From Bacteroidota bacterium (lineage in GTDB: Bacteria; Bacteroidota; Ignavibacteria; Tepidaquicellales; Tepidaquicellaceae): a DNA stretch of 64,000 nt. Position numbers and translations under genes: made by a program. The notes under the pieces were generated by a model. The model searched no databases, was not told where the DNA came from, and saw only the letters and a list, made by a program, of their open reading frames with translations. Shown one piece after another: positions 1 through 10,086 of the stretch; position 1 is the stretch's first letter, and each line of letters begins with the position of its first letter. Location of the stretch: the NCBI GenBank assembly GCA_018266845.1, contig JAFDZO010000027.1, positions 1 to 64,000 on the forward strand, written 5' to 3'.

Positions 1-3000
1 CTAAGTTCGGCTGCGCGCCCGGACTGGTTGTGTTTACGTGATTCGACTGATTCCAACCCCATGGCTGAGTATTGTTTGCTCTCTTAACAATGCCGGTATA
101 TAAATAATTTGTTACGCTTACATTCATGTTATTAGCAACCAATGTGATGTCATAGGTATAACCTGCAAGACCGTCTGCTGCTGTAATTCTCCAGTACTGC
201 GGAGCTAAGTTGATGAAGTTTACTCCGGGCCATTGCGCGCTTGCATCAATATATCCTAAACCGCCGTTATCTGACAATGTTCCTGCGCCTGATGTAAAGA
301 ACTGCGCTGTCAATGTTCCGCCTGTTGTCGGTGCGCCCGTAAAACTAATGGATGCCGGACAGTAGTTTACTCCGTCTCCATAGTCCAACGGAAAGAGCGA
401 GTTAGTTGTAGTGTTGGTGCCGAACCATCTCTTTATTTTTCCTTTTACTGAACCGCCTGTTCTGGTGATACCGCCAACACTCGAAGTGGAGCTTCCAATT
501 GTGAGAGTGTTTGAACCCATATCAATTATTCCGCCGCCCATTGTTAAAGTGCCGTCAACTGTTGCATCGCCTGAAAATGTAAGCGTGGCGTTGTTGCCGT
601 TGCCCCAGTTCAAACCGGAATATACGCCGCCGGGCAGAGTAGTGGCGGTGTTTACTCCTGATAAATCGCAGCTTGAGGTAAATTCATATGCTCCAATATC
701 TGGATTGGTCGAGCTTCTTGCAGTTCCATTATAATCGGTTGTGGTGCCTGTCCCTGTAACACCGGAGTTTAACTCAGGAATTACTGATGTTGAGCTTGTT
801 ACAGGATTCAGATTTGTTGCTGATTGCATCTGCGGGTCAGCTACATAAGAATTTGTATTTGAGCCAAAACCGCTTTGTATATTTGAAAGCGTAGTTCTAT
901 CTATAGAAATAAATCCTGCATATCCTTGAGTACCATATCCGTAATAAACATTGTAATTAATGGAAGAATATGCAGAGCTTGTTGCTCCTGAATAAATAGC
1001 ATATACTTTTGCACTAGCATTGCCTGTAGCTACAAGATTGGTAGCAAATATATTATTTCTTATATCTAAATTAGTAGGACCTGTTTGAGCAATTGCCAAT
1101 GCCGCCGAGATAATTGAAGAGGATGTACTGTAAGGAGTAAATGCCCCTGAACTCATGTTTACTGTATTATAATATAGTTTTATTCCTCCTGTAGTAGAGC
1201 TTGAATTTGCAATCAATATACCTGCAATTACATCAGAAGTCATTGAAGTCCATCCTGTGCCTTTTATATTCCAAATAATATTATTGCTTACCGTTATGCT
1301 GCTCGATGCTGTGCCTGTATTGATAGTGAATCCCCTTCCGCCGTACCCTCCGGTATTTGTAGAATAAACATCGCTAATCGAATTTGCATTAAAAGTGGAG
1401 CTAACAACACCAGTCCCAATTTCAATTCCGCAAGGGTCTATTGTAAGCGTTGTTGATAGATTAAAAATAGTATTATTATTAACTGCAGCTCCCGTAGCCT
1501 GCTGCATGGATATGCCCTTAGACGTAACTTCGCTTCCGGCGGTATTTGAACCTATGGTATTGCTTGAAATGACTAAATTGTTATTCAAGCCGGTAGCATT
1601 TGCCGATACGGTAATTGCAGCATAACATTTTGTAATCAGATTTCCCTGTATTGTGAGGTTATCATTATCATCACCTGCGGTTCCTATAGAAGTGCCTCCG
1701 GCAAAAATGCCGTATGAAGTAGCAGTCGTATTTCCCCCTGTATTTATATTACAATTTTTTATTGTGTTGCCCGTACAGCCGGAACTTGTTCCCTGGCTTG
1801 CCAGCCAGATTACAGTCGTTGATGCTGCGGTATTTGAGTTTGTTAATGTTAAACTTTTATCGGAGCCGCCGCTATTACTTCCGTCAATAATAATATTATC
1901 TGCTCCATTTAACTTAATTAACGCTGCCCCGGATAACGACCCGGTTATAGTAGCTGTTGAAGCGGGTTTAATTGTAACCGTGAAAGTGCCTCCGCTATAA
2001 GTTAACTGATTTAAACTTGCAGTTGATGCCTCAGTTGTTCCAACCGCTTGAATTTCCAGAATAATGTTTCCCGTTATTACGCCGGCATTCAAAGCTGTAA
2101 ACGCCGCGCCTAATGTCGAATATGTCGCGCCTGTAGTTCCGACAGTATATGTGCCTGTAAATGAAGCTGAAATCCCATATACTTTCCAAGGCACCGGAGC
2201 TCCTTGGGTTGGTTTAGAGTTAACATTTTGCACGGGTGGATTGCCGCTATTTCCTGCTCCGAAAGGATTTGAGGTCAGGTTATTCGCCGCATCCTGAGCA
2301 GCCACAAACCAATAAATTGAATCGCCGGCAGTTACACTGCCTCCGTTAAGAATAGTATAGTCAACTGTAAAATCATACGGGCTTGAACCATTAGCTGCGG
2401 CTACATACTTCCAACCGTTATCAGCGCTTGTATTGCCTACAAATGCGTCATTATCCGTTTTCTTTTTATAGTACAATCTTGGAGCGCTTGCGCCTGATGA
2501 AACGCCTACATTATCGGTAATAGTTGCAACACCCGTAAGTGTCCTGCTTGTACCGGCTACGCCGGCGGAAACTGCGCTAAGAGAAATAACCGGAGCAAAA
2601 ATATCTGTGCCTGCTGTAAAGTTGCCTGCATCTGCTCCTATATCAACCGGGGTTAACCCGCTTCTTGCAGTTCCGTCGTAATCATCTGTTACTGTTGTAG
2701 CTGTTGTTCCTGATGCCTCTGCTACAGTTGTTCCGGTCAGGTGAAGGTCAACTGTTCCTGAACCTCCGGTAGCATCAACAAAACTAATTTGTGATACACT
2801 TGTTGCAACACCGCTGCCGGCATCTGCCCCTGAAAATGGCTGCCATGCCGCTAACGTATAATTTGTAGTACCGTTTCTTATAGTATTTGCCGCAGTGCTT
2901 GCATAATAAAGGTTATGAGAAAGAGTCAACCCAGTAGCAGTAACACCGCCCGTGTAAGTTCCGGCATACGCTGCGGCTACGTTAACAGCAGTGCCTGAAG

Positions 3001-6000
3001 CATTTTGCCTGTCGTTAACAAAAATATTATTTCTGAATGTTCTCGTGTTTACCGTTTGCTGAGCATTGAATGCAAAAGTGTTATTCACTGAAACAACGCC
3101 TGTGCCTCCAACATATACTGAATTATGAATAACGGTATTTGTTCCTAATGCTTCACTAATTCCATTAATGTTGTACCCGGTAGTTATTGATGAACCCGCC
3201 GCATTAATCCCCATTCGCACCATATTATTCTGATATGTAGTCAAACCATTTGCAATGTGAATTCCGGTTAACGTTGAACCTGTAGAAGTTGAATTGGAAG
3301 TAATGGAATGCACAAAATTTCTTGCAACTAAGTTTGTGCCGGTTGTTGGTCCGCTATACGCAAGCCCTACAACACTTACTGCCGTAGCAGGTGTATTTGG
3401 ATTTGCAGCCAGTGTATGAATAACATTTTGCTGTACTGTAGCGCCACTCGTAGTACTTGCGGTGTAAGAAACACCAATCACAGCAGAAGATGTACCCGTA
3501 CCTGTAGAAATTGTTGATGATGTCAAATTTCTGACCGTATTAGATGTAACGCTATACGCTCCGCCGGAAGAACCCTGAGCAAGAATACCTGTAACTAAAC
3601 TTGCCGTTGATGTTCCTGTCGAAGTTAAGTTTGCTACCGTATTAGATGAAATTGTATGCGTAAATGAAGTCAATGAAGCTGCACCGAAAATTCCTAAAAT
3701 TGAACTATTTGTAGAGTTCGATATACTGTTTGATGTTGATGTGCTTCCAACTGTGTTTGATGAAACAGTAAATGATCCGTTTGCGCCCTGAAAGCCAATA
3801 CCTCTTACGCTTGTTGTGCCTGTGCCGGATACTGAAATACTGCCGACAGTATTGTTTTGAATATTAATTATATCTCCGGTTCCTGTTCCCGCAAGAATAG
3901 CTGAAAAAATTGCTCCTGTACCAGAACCTGAAAAAGTAATTGACCCTGTACCTGTTCCGCTTCCTACTGTATTTCCTGTGGTAGTACCGCAATTAAATTT
4001 ACCTGTAACCATACTAATACCTGACTGCGCAGTAGATGTACTTGTTGTAGTAAGCGCAATATTTTGTATCGTATTATTTTGAATACTTGTTGCAGTTGTT
4101 GTACCAACTGTCAACTGCATTGCTCTAAAAACTAACGTTGTTGCTGCCGTCAAAGTCATTGCTGTGCCTCCGCAACTCGCAGAAGTACCTCCTATGTAAT
4201 TACCCGTTATCTGAACTCCGTTATTATTTGCGCTTGAAACTAATATTCCATTAAAAGTTGCGCCTGCGCCAAACGTTGATCTTGTCGCTGTCTGATAAAG
4301 ACTGTTACCGCTTATCACCCAGTCTGTATTACCAGATGACAAGTTAACACCGCAGCCTGCAAGTGAAGTGCTTGATGAATTGTAGAAATTAAAAATATTA
4401 CAATTTGAAATTGTATCAGAGCTATTGTAATAAGTTGATGTAGTGGTTGTACCTGCTCCATATACTCCGTTTGTTGGCGTTGAGGCTCCGTCCCTTATAT
4501 TACAATTATCTATTCTGTTACCATCGTTACCGTTTGTTCCGGTTGTTGTGCTGAATAATATTACACCACTTGTCGTAGAAGTATTTACACCTTGTACGTT
4601 ACAATAGAATACTCTGTTATTCTGAGCTTCATTAATAAATCGAATTGCTGTGCCAGAAGTACTGGTGTTCGCAACTATTAAATCCATAGCTCCGGTCTGA
4701 TTAACTCTGCCGTCTATTGTAAGATATGTAGATGCATTTAAGTCTATAGTTGCCGTAGTATTTGCGCTTGAGATAGATAAACCGGAGACGGTTGGATAAA
4801 CCGTTACAGTATTAGTAGCCGAAATTCCAGCTAATGCTCCAAATGTTATAGGATACGTTTCAGCAGCAGCCGGATAGCCTGCAATAAGCTGAATTTGTAA
4901 TGGTCCGCTTAGTCCTAAAGAGTTGATTGCAGCTATTGCTAATGTAAGATTATTATACGTACCGCCTGTACCTACAGTAATAGTACCTGATAGCGATGGA
5001 GCGCTTGTTGCCTGCGAGCCTGAAAGAACTGATGAAAATCCTCCTTCAGATAATGCGTAAACTCTCCAATAGTACGTGGCACCAACAGAAAGACCTGACT
5101 GAACAGAACTTACTGCATTTGCAGCTGTAGTGGTAACATAAGTAAATGTAACGTTATCAGTTGAACGATAAATTGCGTATCCGACTTCATTTGACGCGTT
5201 GTCCGACCAATTTAATGTCATCGCATTAACTCCAACGCCGGTAAATGATAATGAAGTGGGAGCGCTTGGCACAGGAGGAGTCATTACGTACGTTCTTCTG
5301 GAGCCATTCGCAGCAGAATTTAAGTTTGTAATCGCGCCCGTTGAGTATGCGGTATTATCCGTAAATGATGCAGTTACCGAGCTTGTATTTGACGACGATG
5401 TTATATAAAGCAGATTGTTAGTAGTAGTATTTGTAGCAAATCCTATTCCAACAGTCGCGTCTGATGCTTCAGCATTAGTTGTGATAGACATTGCTCCATA
5501 AACAAACTCAATCACTCCTGTTGACTCGTATAAACGAACCTGAAATGTTCCGTCATTTGTATAAGCAGTTGCCCACGTCAAAGTCATATTATTGAACTCT
5601 ATTACAAGGCACCTGTTAGGCGAGGAGCCGACAACTTTGTAATGAGTTTTTCCTGATGTGCCTGTTCCTAAATCTGCTGCAAAAGCAGAAATGATGGGAG
5701 TAGTTGTAGTGCCTCCGCTTACCACGTAGGTTGAGCTGCTAGCGCTTGTGCCGGAGTTAGATAAACTGACCAAACCATTAGTCGTAACATTGAACTGTGT
5801 GTATCTGTTTCCCATAAGGAAAAAATCAAATCCGATTGAAATAGCCGAAGCATTAACACCTTGATCAACACTGGCACCGGAAATTTGAGTAGTGCCGGTG
5901 CCCATATCAACTGTATTGGCATTTAAATCCAATGCTAAAGACCCGGAAGTTGTAGTGCTAAACGTATAGTTAGCGCTGCTTTGCGCAAACACAAAACCGG

Positions 6001-6070
6001 GGAAAATTTGCGTTAATATTGCAACTGCAAATAAAAGAAAGGAAATTCTTCGTAGAGTACTTTTTCTCAT
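1..6070 (-). CDS. Giant secreted FN3 / parallel beta-helix surface protein, C-terminus cut by the window edge
   Basis: Hand translation of the minus strand from ATG at 6070-6068 stays open to position 2, giving about 2,023 residues with no stop. Residues 1-30 form a signal peptide ending VFAQ. A beta-rich domain follows (about 31-260), then a fibronectin type III domain (about 265-350). Next comes a Ser/Thr/Gly/Asn-rich segment (about 360-1150) with recurring S-N-T-V / Q-N-N-T turns typical of right-handed parallel beta-helices. A spacer (about 1154-1320) contains YYKKKTDND and DSIYWFVAAQD. A second helix module (about 1325-1800) follows. Both helix modules close with near-identical DYDGTARS / DYNGTARS ... 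DIGA motifs, so the protein is an internal duplication. The short plus-strand frames opposite it are shadows. An adhesin or cell-surface role is inferred from composition. A type IX secretion tail would lie beyond the window. Confidence 0.85.
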   Translation of the reverse strand, partial: MRKSTLRRISFLLFAVAILTQIFPGFVFAQSSANYTFSTTTSGSLALDLNANTVDMGTGTTQISGASVDQGVNASAISIGFDFFLMGNRYTQFNVTTNGLVSLSNSGTSASSSTYVVSGGTTTTPIISAFAADLGTGTSGKTHYKVVGSSPNRCLVIEFNNMTLTWATAYTNDGTFQVRLYESTGVIEFVYGAMSITTNAEASDATVGIGFATNTTTNNLLYITSSSNTSSVTASFTDNTAYSTGAITNLNSAANGSRRTYVMTPPVPSAPTSLSFTGVGVNAMTLNWSDNASNEVGYAIYRSTDNVTFTYVTTTAANAVSSVQSGLSVGATYYWRVYALSEGGFSSVLSGSQATSAPSLSGTITVGTGGTYNNLTLAIAAINSLGLSGPLQIQLIAGYPAAAETYPITFGALAGISATNTVTVYPTVSGLSISSANTTATIDLNASTYLTIDGRVNQTGAMDLIVANTSTSGTAIRFINEAQNNRVFYCNVQGVNTSTTSGVILFSTTTGTNGNDGNRIDNCNIRDGASTPTNGVYGAGTTTTSTYYNSSDTISNCNIFNFYNSSSTSLAGCGVNLSSGNTDWVISGNSLYQTATRSTFGAGATFNGILVSSANNNGVQITGNYIGGTSASCGGTAMTLTAATTLVFRAMQLTVGTTTATSIQNNTIQNIALTTTSTSTAQSGISMVTGKFNCGTTTGNTVGSGTGTGSITFSGSGTGAIFSAILAGTGTGDIINIQNNTVGSISVSGTGTTSVRGIGFQGANGSFTVSSNTVGSTSTSNSISNSTNSSILGIFGAASLTSFTHTISSNTVANLTSTGTSTASLVTGILAQGSSGGAYSVTSNTVRNLTSSTISTGTGTSSAVIGVSYTASTTSGATVQQNVIHTLAANPNTPATAVSVVGLAYSGPTTGTNLVARNFVHSITSNSTSTGSTLTGIHIANGLTTYQNNMVRMGINAAGSSITTGYNINGISEALGTNTVIHNSVYVGGTGVVSVNNTFAFNAQQTVNTRTFRNNIFVNDRQNASGTAVNVAAAYAGTYTGGVTATGLTLSHNLYYASTAANTIRNGTTNYTLAAWQPFSGADAGSGVATSVSQISFVDATGGSGTVDLHLTGTTVAEASGTTATTVTDDYDGTARSGLTPVDIGADAGNFTAGTDIFAPVISLSAVSAGVAGTSRTLTGVATITDNVGVSSGASAPRLYYKKKTDNDAFVGNTSADNGWKYVAAANGSSPYDFTVDYTILNGGSVTAGDSIYWFVAAQDAANNLTSNPFGAGNSGNPPVQNVNSKPTQGAPVPWKVYGISASFTGTYTVGTTGATYSTLGAAFTALNAGVITGNIILEIQAVGTTEASTASLNQLTYSGGTFTVTIKPASTATITGSLSGAALIKLNGADNIIIDGSNSGGSDKSLTLTNSNTAASTTVIWLASQGTSSGCTGNTIKNCNINTGGNTTATSYGIFAGGTSIGTAGDDNDNLTIQGNLITKCYAAITVSANATGLNNNLVISSNTIGSNTAGSEVTSKGISMQQATGAAVNNNTIFNLSTTLTIDPCGIEIGTGVVSSTFNANSISDVYSTNTGGYGGRGFTINTGTASSSITVSNNIIWNIKGTGWTSMTSDVIAGILIANSSSTTGGIKLYYNTVNMSSGAFTPYSTSSSIISAALAIAQTGPTNLDIRNNIFATNLVATGNASAKVYAIYSGATSSAYSSINYNVYYGYGTQGYAGFISIDRTTLSNIQSGFGSNTNSYVADPQMQSATNLNPVTSSTSVIPELNSGVTGTGTTTDYNGTARSSTNPDIGAYEFTSSCDLSGVNTATTLPGGVYSGLNWGNGNNATLTFSGDATVDGTLTMGGGIIDMGSNTLTIGSSTSSVGGITRTGGSVKGKIKRWFGTNTTTNSLFPLDYGDGVNYCPASISFTGAPTTGGTLTAQFFTSGAGTLSDNGGLGYIDASAQWPGVNFINLAPQYWRITAADGLAGYTYDITLVANNMNVSVTNYLYTGIVKRANNTQPWGWNQSNHVNTTSPGAQPNL

Positions 6071-6698
6071 ACTAAATAGGGTTATTTTTTAATTAAATTT
6101 ACAAAGGGGAAATTTGTACAATGAAATATCTTCTTACGCAAAGGTAACTTCATGTACGTTAACGAAGCGATGTTTACAGCGCAAATAGTGCTAATAAAAA
6201 AAAACTAAAAGCTGCGCAATGCTTTTTTTACATCAATTCGTAATTGTAAAAATGGGATTTGAAATTATGCAGCAGTGTTTCTTTTTCTTTTAAAAAAAGA
6301 AAACTGCCATTTAAGAGGTGTTTATTCTGCCTTTCTTAGAGTTGAAAGGAAATAATCTAAAACAATATAATAAAACTATTTTAAAAAAGAGTTATATCAG
6401 ACAAAAATTTTCAGGACATTTTTTTATATTTGTGCTGTCATTTTGCGAATATTTTTTGGAAATCCGAATGAACAATTTCCCGGTATAGTAAAACTATTTT
6501 ATAGTAAAATATAAATACGAAACGGCGGCTTTGCTCCTCCGGTGCCAGTTTAGTATTTACTTCCCCTTCATCATCAGAAGTATTAAGAAATATACACAAG
6601 CCAATTAACCCATGCTTTGCCGAAAAGCGGAATGAATTAGCTAAAGGATTTTTTTTTATTCTGAATAAGAGGTTTTATTTAATTAATTTAAAAGAATC
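6071..6698. other. 628-base AT-rich divergent intergenic region
   Basis: This lies between the divergent surface-protein gene and lpxB and must hold both promoters. An imperfect T-rich/A-rich inverted repeat sits near 6278-6305, and a TATATTTG box at 6425-6432 could be a plus-strand -7 element without a clear -33 partner. I see no credible reading frame, tRNA or conserved RNA fold. Confidence 0.4.
6139..6146 (-). promoter_or_regulatory. Possible Bacteroidota-type -7 box for the giant surface protein
   Basis: Read on the minus strand this is TACCTTTG, matching the Bacteroidota -7 consensus TAnnTTTG, about 69 bases upstream of the ATG at 6070. The expected -33 TTTG is only partly present (TTCG about 16 bases further upstream), so the call is weak. 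Confidence 0.25.
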
Positions 6699-7829
6699 TT
6701 GAAAAACGAAGGAAAAAAAATATTCATTATTGCAGGGGAAGCCTCCGGCGATTTTCACGCAGCCAATCTTGTTAAAGAAATAAAGCTGCTGCGAGATGAT
6801 ACCGGATTTTGGGGCATAGGTGGCAGTGAAATGAAAATGCAGGGCGCAGTTCTTATACATGATTTCCATGAAATTAACTATATCGGCTTTACAAAAGTAA
6901 TAAAGAATTTAAAGAAAATTACAGGCGTGCTCAATGATACTGTTGAGCAAATAAAAAGAATAAATCCTGACGTGGTAATCCTTACAGATTTTCCGGGATT
7001 TAATTTAAAGCTTGCAGAAAAAATAAAGCCGTTTTTCAAAGGGAAAATTGTATATTACATTTCTCCGCAAATATGGGCATGGCATTATAGCAGAATAACA
7101 AAAATAAAAAAACTGATAGATATAATGCTCGTAATTTTTCCTTTTGAAAAAGAAATGTACGAAAAAGAAAATGTCGCATCAGAATTTGTAGGGCATCCTC
7201 TTAATAACAGAATTAGCAGCTATCTGGCTAAAAATGAGATTAAGCCGGATTTGAAAAAGGTGGTTTCACTTATGCCCGGAAGCAGGAAGGAGGAAATCGA
7301 AAGGATATTTCCTGTCTTTATCGAAGCCGCAAAGAAAATTTCAACGGCATATAATGCAAAAGTTAAAGTAATATGTTCTGAAAATTTCCCTCAGGATTTT
7401 TATAAAAAATTCAGCGGGACCGGGAATTTTGAATTTGTAATTAATAGTTCCGATGAGATATTATACAAAACAATTTCCGGCTCCGATTTAGTAATCACAA
7501 AGATAGGAACTTCCTCAATGGAATGCGCCCTTCTTGAAGTGCCTTTTATTTCAGGTTACAAGGCAGGCAAGATGAATTATTTGATTGGAAAGAATTTGGT
7601 TCGGATAAACAGTTTCGCAATGGTGAACATTTTGCTTCGAAGAAATGTTGTAAAGGAGTTCATACAAAAAGAAATGACGGCAGAGAATATTTTCAACGAA
7701 GCTGAGAAAATTTTTTCGGATGAAAAATACAGAGAGACTATGAAAAAGGCTTTTAAAGAAATGAAAGCAATTTTGACCAATGAAAATGCTTCGCATAACG
7801 CTGCTAAGATAATTTCAAACTACTTATAA
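6699..7829 (+). CDS. lpxB: Lipid-A-disaccharide synthase
   Basis: This GT19-family enzyme joins UDP-2,3-diacylglucosamine and lipid X into lipid A disaccharide at the inner membrane. Its 376 residues match the usual length of about 380. The N-terminal AGEASGDFHAA signature is at residues 12-22, PQIWAWHYSRI at about 123, and the donor-site LMPGSRKEEI at about 191. The start is TTG at 6699 with no obvious Shine-Dalgarno site; the glycine-rich signature sits where the family expects it, which supports this start. It heads a tight plus-strand series with an acyltransferase three bases downstream and then lpxK, so the operon makes lipid A. Confidence 0.95.
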   Translation: MKNEGKKIFIIAGEASGDFHAANLVKEIKLLRDDTGFWGIGGSEMKMQGAVLIHDFHEINYIGFTKVIKNLKKITGVLNDTVEQIKRINPDVVILTDFPGFNLKLAEKIKPFFKGKIVYYISPQIWAWHYSRITKIKKLIDIMLVIFPFEKEMYEKENVASEFVGHPLNNRISSYLAKNEIKPDLKKVVSLMPGSRKEEIERIFPVFIEAAKKISTAYNAKVKVICSENFPQDFYKKFSGTGNFEFVINSSDEILYKTISGSDLVITKIGTSSMECALLEVPFISGYKAGKMNYLIGKNLVRINSFAMVNILLRRNVVKEFIQKEMTAENIFNEAEKIFSDEKYRETMKKAFKEMKAILTNENASHNAAKIISNYL

Positions 7830-7832
7830 GTA

Positions 7833-8414
7833 TTGAAAAGTTTTTTAGAATACAAACTGCTTCCCTTCTTAATAAATATTCTTGCGGGGACTTTAAGATT
7901 TAAGAGTAAAAATGTTTTTTTACCAAAGAATGCGGTTTACATTTTTTGGCATTCACAGATGATAGGCGGGTGGTATTTATTCAAGAACAAAAAAGCTGCA
8001 GCAATTGTATCTCAAAGCAAGGACGGGGAAATCCTCACGGGTATCTTAAAAAATTGGAACTACAAAGTATGCCGCGGCTCAAGCTCGAAAGGCGGTAAGG
8101 AGGCGCTAAGAGATTTAATTGAATATGGAAAGCAGGGTTATTCTATTGTAATTACACCTGACGGTCCCCGCGGACCTGCAAACGAAATAAAAAATGGCGC
8201 GTTAGTGATAGCAAATGAGTGCAGCATTCCGGTTATTCCGGTTAAAATAAAATATTCATCAAAAAAAGTTTTAGCTAAGAGCTGGGATAAGTTTCAAGTC
8301 CCCTCTCCGTTTTGCAAATGTGAAGTTGAAATAGGTAACGAATTTTTTTACGAAAAATATCTTGAAGAAAATGAGCTTGTGGATTTCAAAAACAAATTAA
8401 AGAAAGAGCTTTGA
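7833..8414 (+). CDS. DUF374 lysophospholipid acyltransferase family protein
   Basis: The protein has 193 residues and belongs to the DUF374/LPLAT-like family. Family-type motifs are FWHSQMIGGW (about 38), SQSKDGEIL (about 62), RGSSSKGGKEAL (about 80) and TPDGPRGP (about 109). The first is the H-containing acyltransferase motif and the last the acceptor-side motif. The start is TTG, three bases after the lpxB stop, and the end overlaps lpxK by four bases. Placement between lpxB and lpxK makes an acyl transfer to a lipid A or Kdo-lipid A precursor likely, but the actual acceptor is not shown by the sequence. Confidence 0.8.
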   Translation: MKSFLEYKLLPFLINILAGTLRFKSKNVFLPKNAVYIFWHSQMIGGWYLFKNKKAAAIVSQSKDGEILTGILKNWNYKVCRGSSSKGGKEALRDLIEYGKQGYSIVITPDGPRGPANEIKNGALVIANECSIPVIPVKIKYSSKKVLAKSWDKFQVPSPFCKCEVEIGNEFFYEKYLEENELVDFKNKLKKEL

Positions 8415-9406
8415 AATTTTTAAGGTTATCATTAATACCGTTTAGTTTACTATACTGGCTGGTAATAACCTTCCGCAATAAATTTTTTGATTGGAATATT
8501 TTTAAGCATGTAAAGTTAAAAACGCCCGTTGTTTCCATCGGAAACATAAAAGCAGGCGGTACAGGAAAAACTCCTTTTGCAATTTTTCTTAGCGAATATT
8601 TTTTGAAGAAAAATCTTAAAACTGCAATAATTTCAAGGGGATATAAAAAAACAGGCAGTGAAGATTATTTTATAGAAGGTAAAGAGAGTTATCCTTCGTT
8701 AAAAAATTTAGGCGACGAGCCGTATCTTATTTTCAGAAGATTAAAAAATATTTCCGATAATTTTATTCTCGCATCAGGAAAAAGCAAATCCGCGCTTGCA
8801 AAAATTGCAGAGGAGAAATATAAACCCGATGTGATAATAATTGATGACGGCTTTCAGCATAGAAAATTATTCAGAAATATTGATATAGTTCTGACGGAAC
8901 ACAAAAAAAATTTATTTGATGATTTGCTGCTCCCGGCAGGAAATCTTCGTGAGACAAAAAGTTCTCTGAAGCGGGCATCTCTTGAAATCAGAAACAACAA
9001 GGCTTTATTAATTGAAACAAATGATAATATTTCCATTCGATATAAAAGCGGCGGATACTTTGACGAAAATGAAAACAAAGTTACGCTTGATAACGCAGTT
9101 TATACTTTATGCGCCATAGCAAATCCTGACTCATTTTATTCACTTATTAATAGAGATAAAATGAATATTTTGCGGAAGTTTGAATTTACCGACCATTACT
9201 CTTTCAACGAAGAGGAGTTAAGGAAGCTGTTTATCGGCACCGATAAAGAAAAAGTAATCGTTACAACAGAAAAAGATTTTGTAAAATTGAAAGAGTTCAA
9301 AAATCTTTTTAGTGATTACAAAATAGTTTACTTAAAGATTGACGTAGAGTTCAAAAAAGGCAGAAATATTTTTGAAAATAAACTTAAAGAAGTTTTAAAA
9401 TTATAA
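8411..9406 (+). CDS. lpxK: Tetraacyldisaccharide 4'-kinase
   Basis: LpxK phosphorylates the 4' position of lipid A disaccharide at the inner membrane, using ATP. Length 331 residues is normal. A hydrophobic N-terminal anchor (about 1-22) precedes the P-loop GNIKAGGTGKT (about 44-54). The family motif DDGFQHRK is at about 145 and EKDFVKL near the C-terminus. The start is TTG inside the preceding gene (four-base overlap), and the stop shares its last base with the next ATG, indicating translational coupling along the lipid A operon. Confidence 0.93.
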   Translation: MKFLRLSLIPFSLLYWLVITFRNKFFDWNIFKHVKLKTPVVSIGNIKAGGTGKTPFAIFLSEYFLKKNLKTAIISRGYKKTGSEDYFIEGKESYPSLKNLGDEPYLIFRRLKNISDNFILASGKSKSALAKIAEEKYKPDVIIIDDGFQHRKLFRNIDIVLTEHKKNLFDDLLLPAGNLRETKSSLKRASLEIRNNKALLIETNDNISIRYKSGGYFDENENKVTLDNAVYTLCAIANPDSFYSLINRDKMNILRKFEFTDHYSFNEEELRKLFIGTDKEKVIVTTEKDFVKLKEFKNLFSDYKIVYLKIDVEFKKGRNIFENKLKEVLKL

Positions 9407-10086
9407 TGATTGGTATTACTAAATCGGATTCTAAGTTTGACCGTTATCTAAGCTGGCTGGATTATTTTAAAGTTAATTATTGTGTTTTAGATTACGATAA
9501 TGCGGCAGAGGGTTTGGAAAAATTTGACGAATGCTCCGGGCTTATTCTCACAGGAGGATGCGATATTTATCCTGAAATTTACTGCGACTGGGACACACCC
9601 GAAACAAAAGGAACATACAAGCCCGGGCGGGACGGCTTTGAAATGAATTTGCTTGGTAAGGCAATAGAGCAGAATAAGCCCGTGCTCGGTATTTGCAGGG
9701 GTATGCAGTTGATTAACGTCTATTTCAGAGGCAGTCTGATTTTTGATATTGAGGAAATCAGAGGTGTCAATCACAGAAAAATCTCTGAAACGGAAGACAG
9801 GTACCACGATATAGTTATTTATGACAATACACTCTTAAAAGAAATATTAGGGGAAGAAAAAATCTCAATCAATAGTTCACATCATCAGTCAGTTGACAGA
9901 TTCGGCGAGGGATTGATGTGCTCTGCAAAAGCTCCCGATGGAATAATTGAAGGATTGGAGTACTCGAACAAAAAAGATAAGCCATTTTTAGTGGCGGTTC
10001 AATATCACCCTGAAAGACTTTTAGAAAGAGAAAATAAAGCATCCAAAAATTTGCTGGAAAGGTTTTTACATGAGTGTAAAGAGTAA
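9406..10086 (+). CDS. Class-I glutamine amidotransferase-like peptidase C26 (gamma-glutamyl hydrolase family)
   Basis: The 226-residue protein has a C26/PuuD-type fold. It shows LTGGCDIYP (about 48), the nucleophile elbow GICRGMQ with Cys at about 97, and the QYHPE motif carrying the catalytic His and Glu near residue 201. Family members hydrolyse gamma-glutamyl amides such as gamma-glutamyl-GABA, but the substrate here is unknown. It starts at an ATG overlapping the lpxK stop and overlaps the next lipoprotein gene by 17 bases. Its presence in an envelope operon is therefore transcriptional rather than clearly functional. Confidence 0.85.
   Translation: MIGITKSDSKFDRYLSWLDYFKVNYCVLDYDNAAEGLEKFDECSGLILTGGCDIYPEIYCDWDTPETKGTYKPGRDGFEMNLLGKAIEQNKPVLGICRGMQLINVYFRGSLIFDIEEIRGVNHRKISETEDRYHDIVIYDNTLLKEILGEEKISINSSHHQSVDRFGEGLMCSAKAPDGIIEGLEYSNKKDKPFLVAVQYHPERLLERENKASKNLLERFLHECKE

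Noticed and set aside
411-5922. Several short open frames on the plus strand and one on the minus strand inside the first 6 kb
   Set aside because: They lie opposite or out of frame with the continuous minus-strand frame of the giant surface protein and show Val/Pro/Leu-rich shadow composition.
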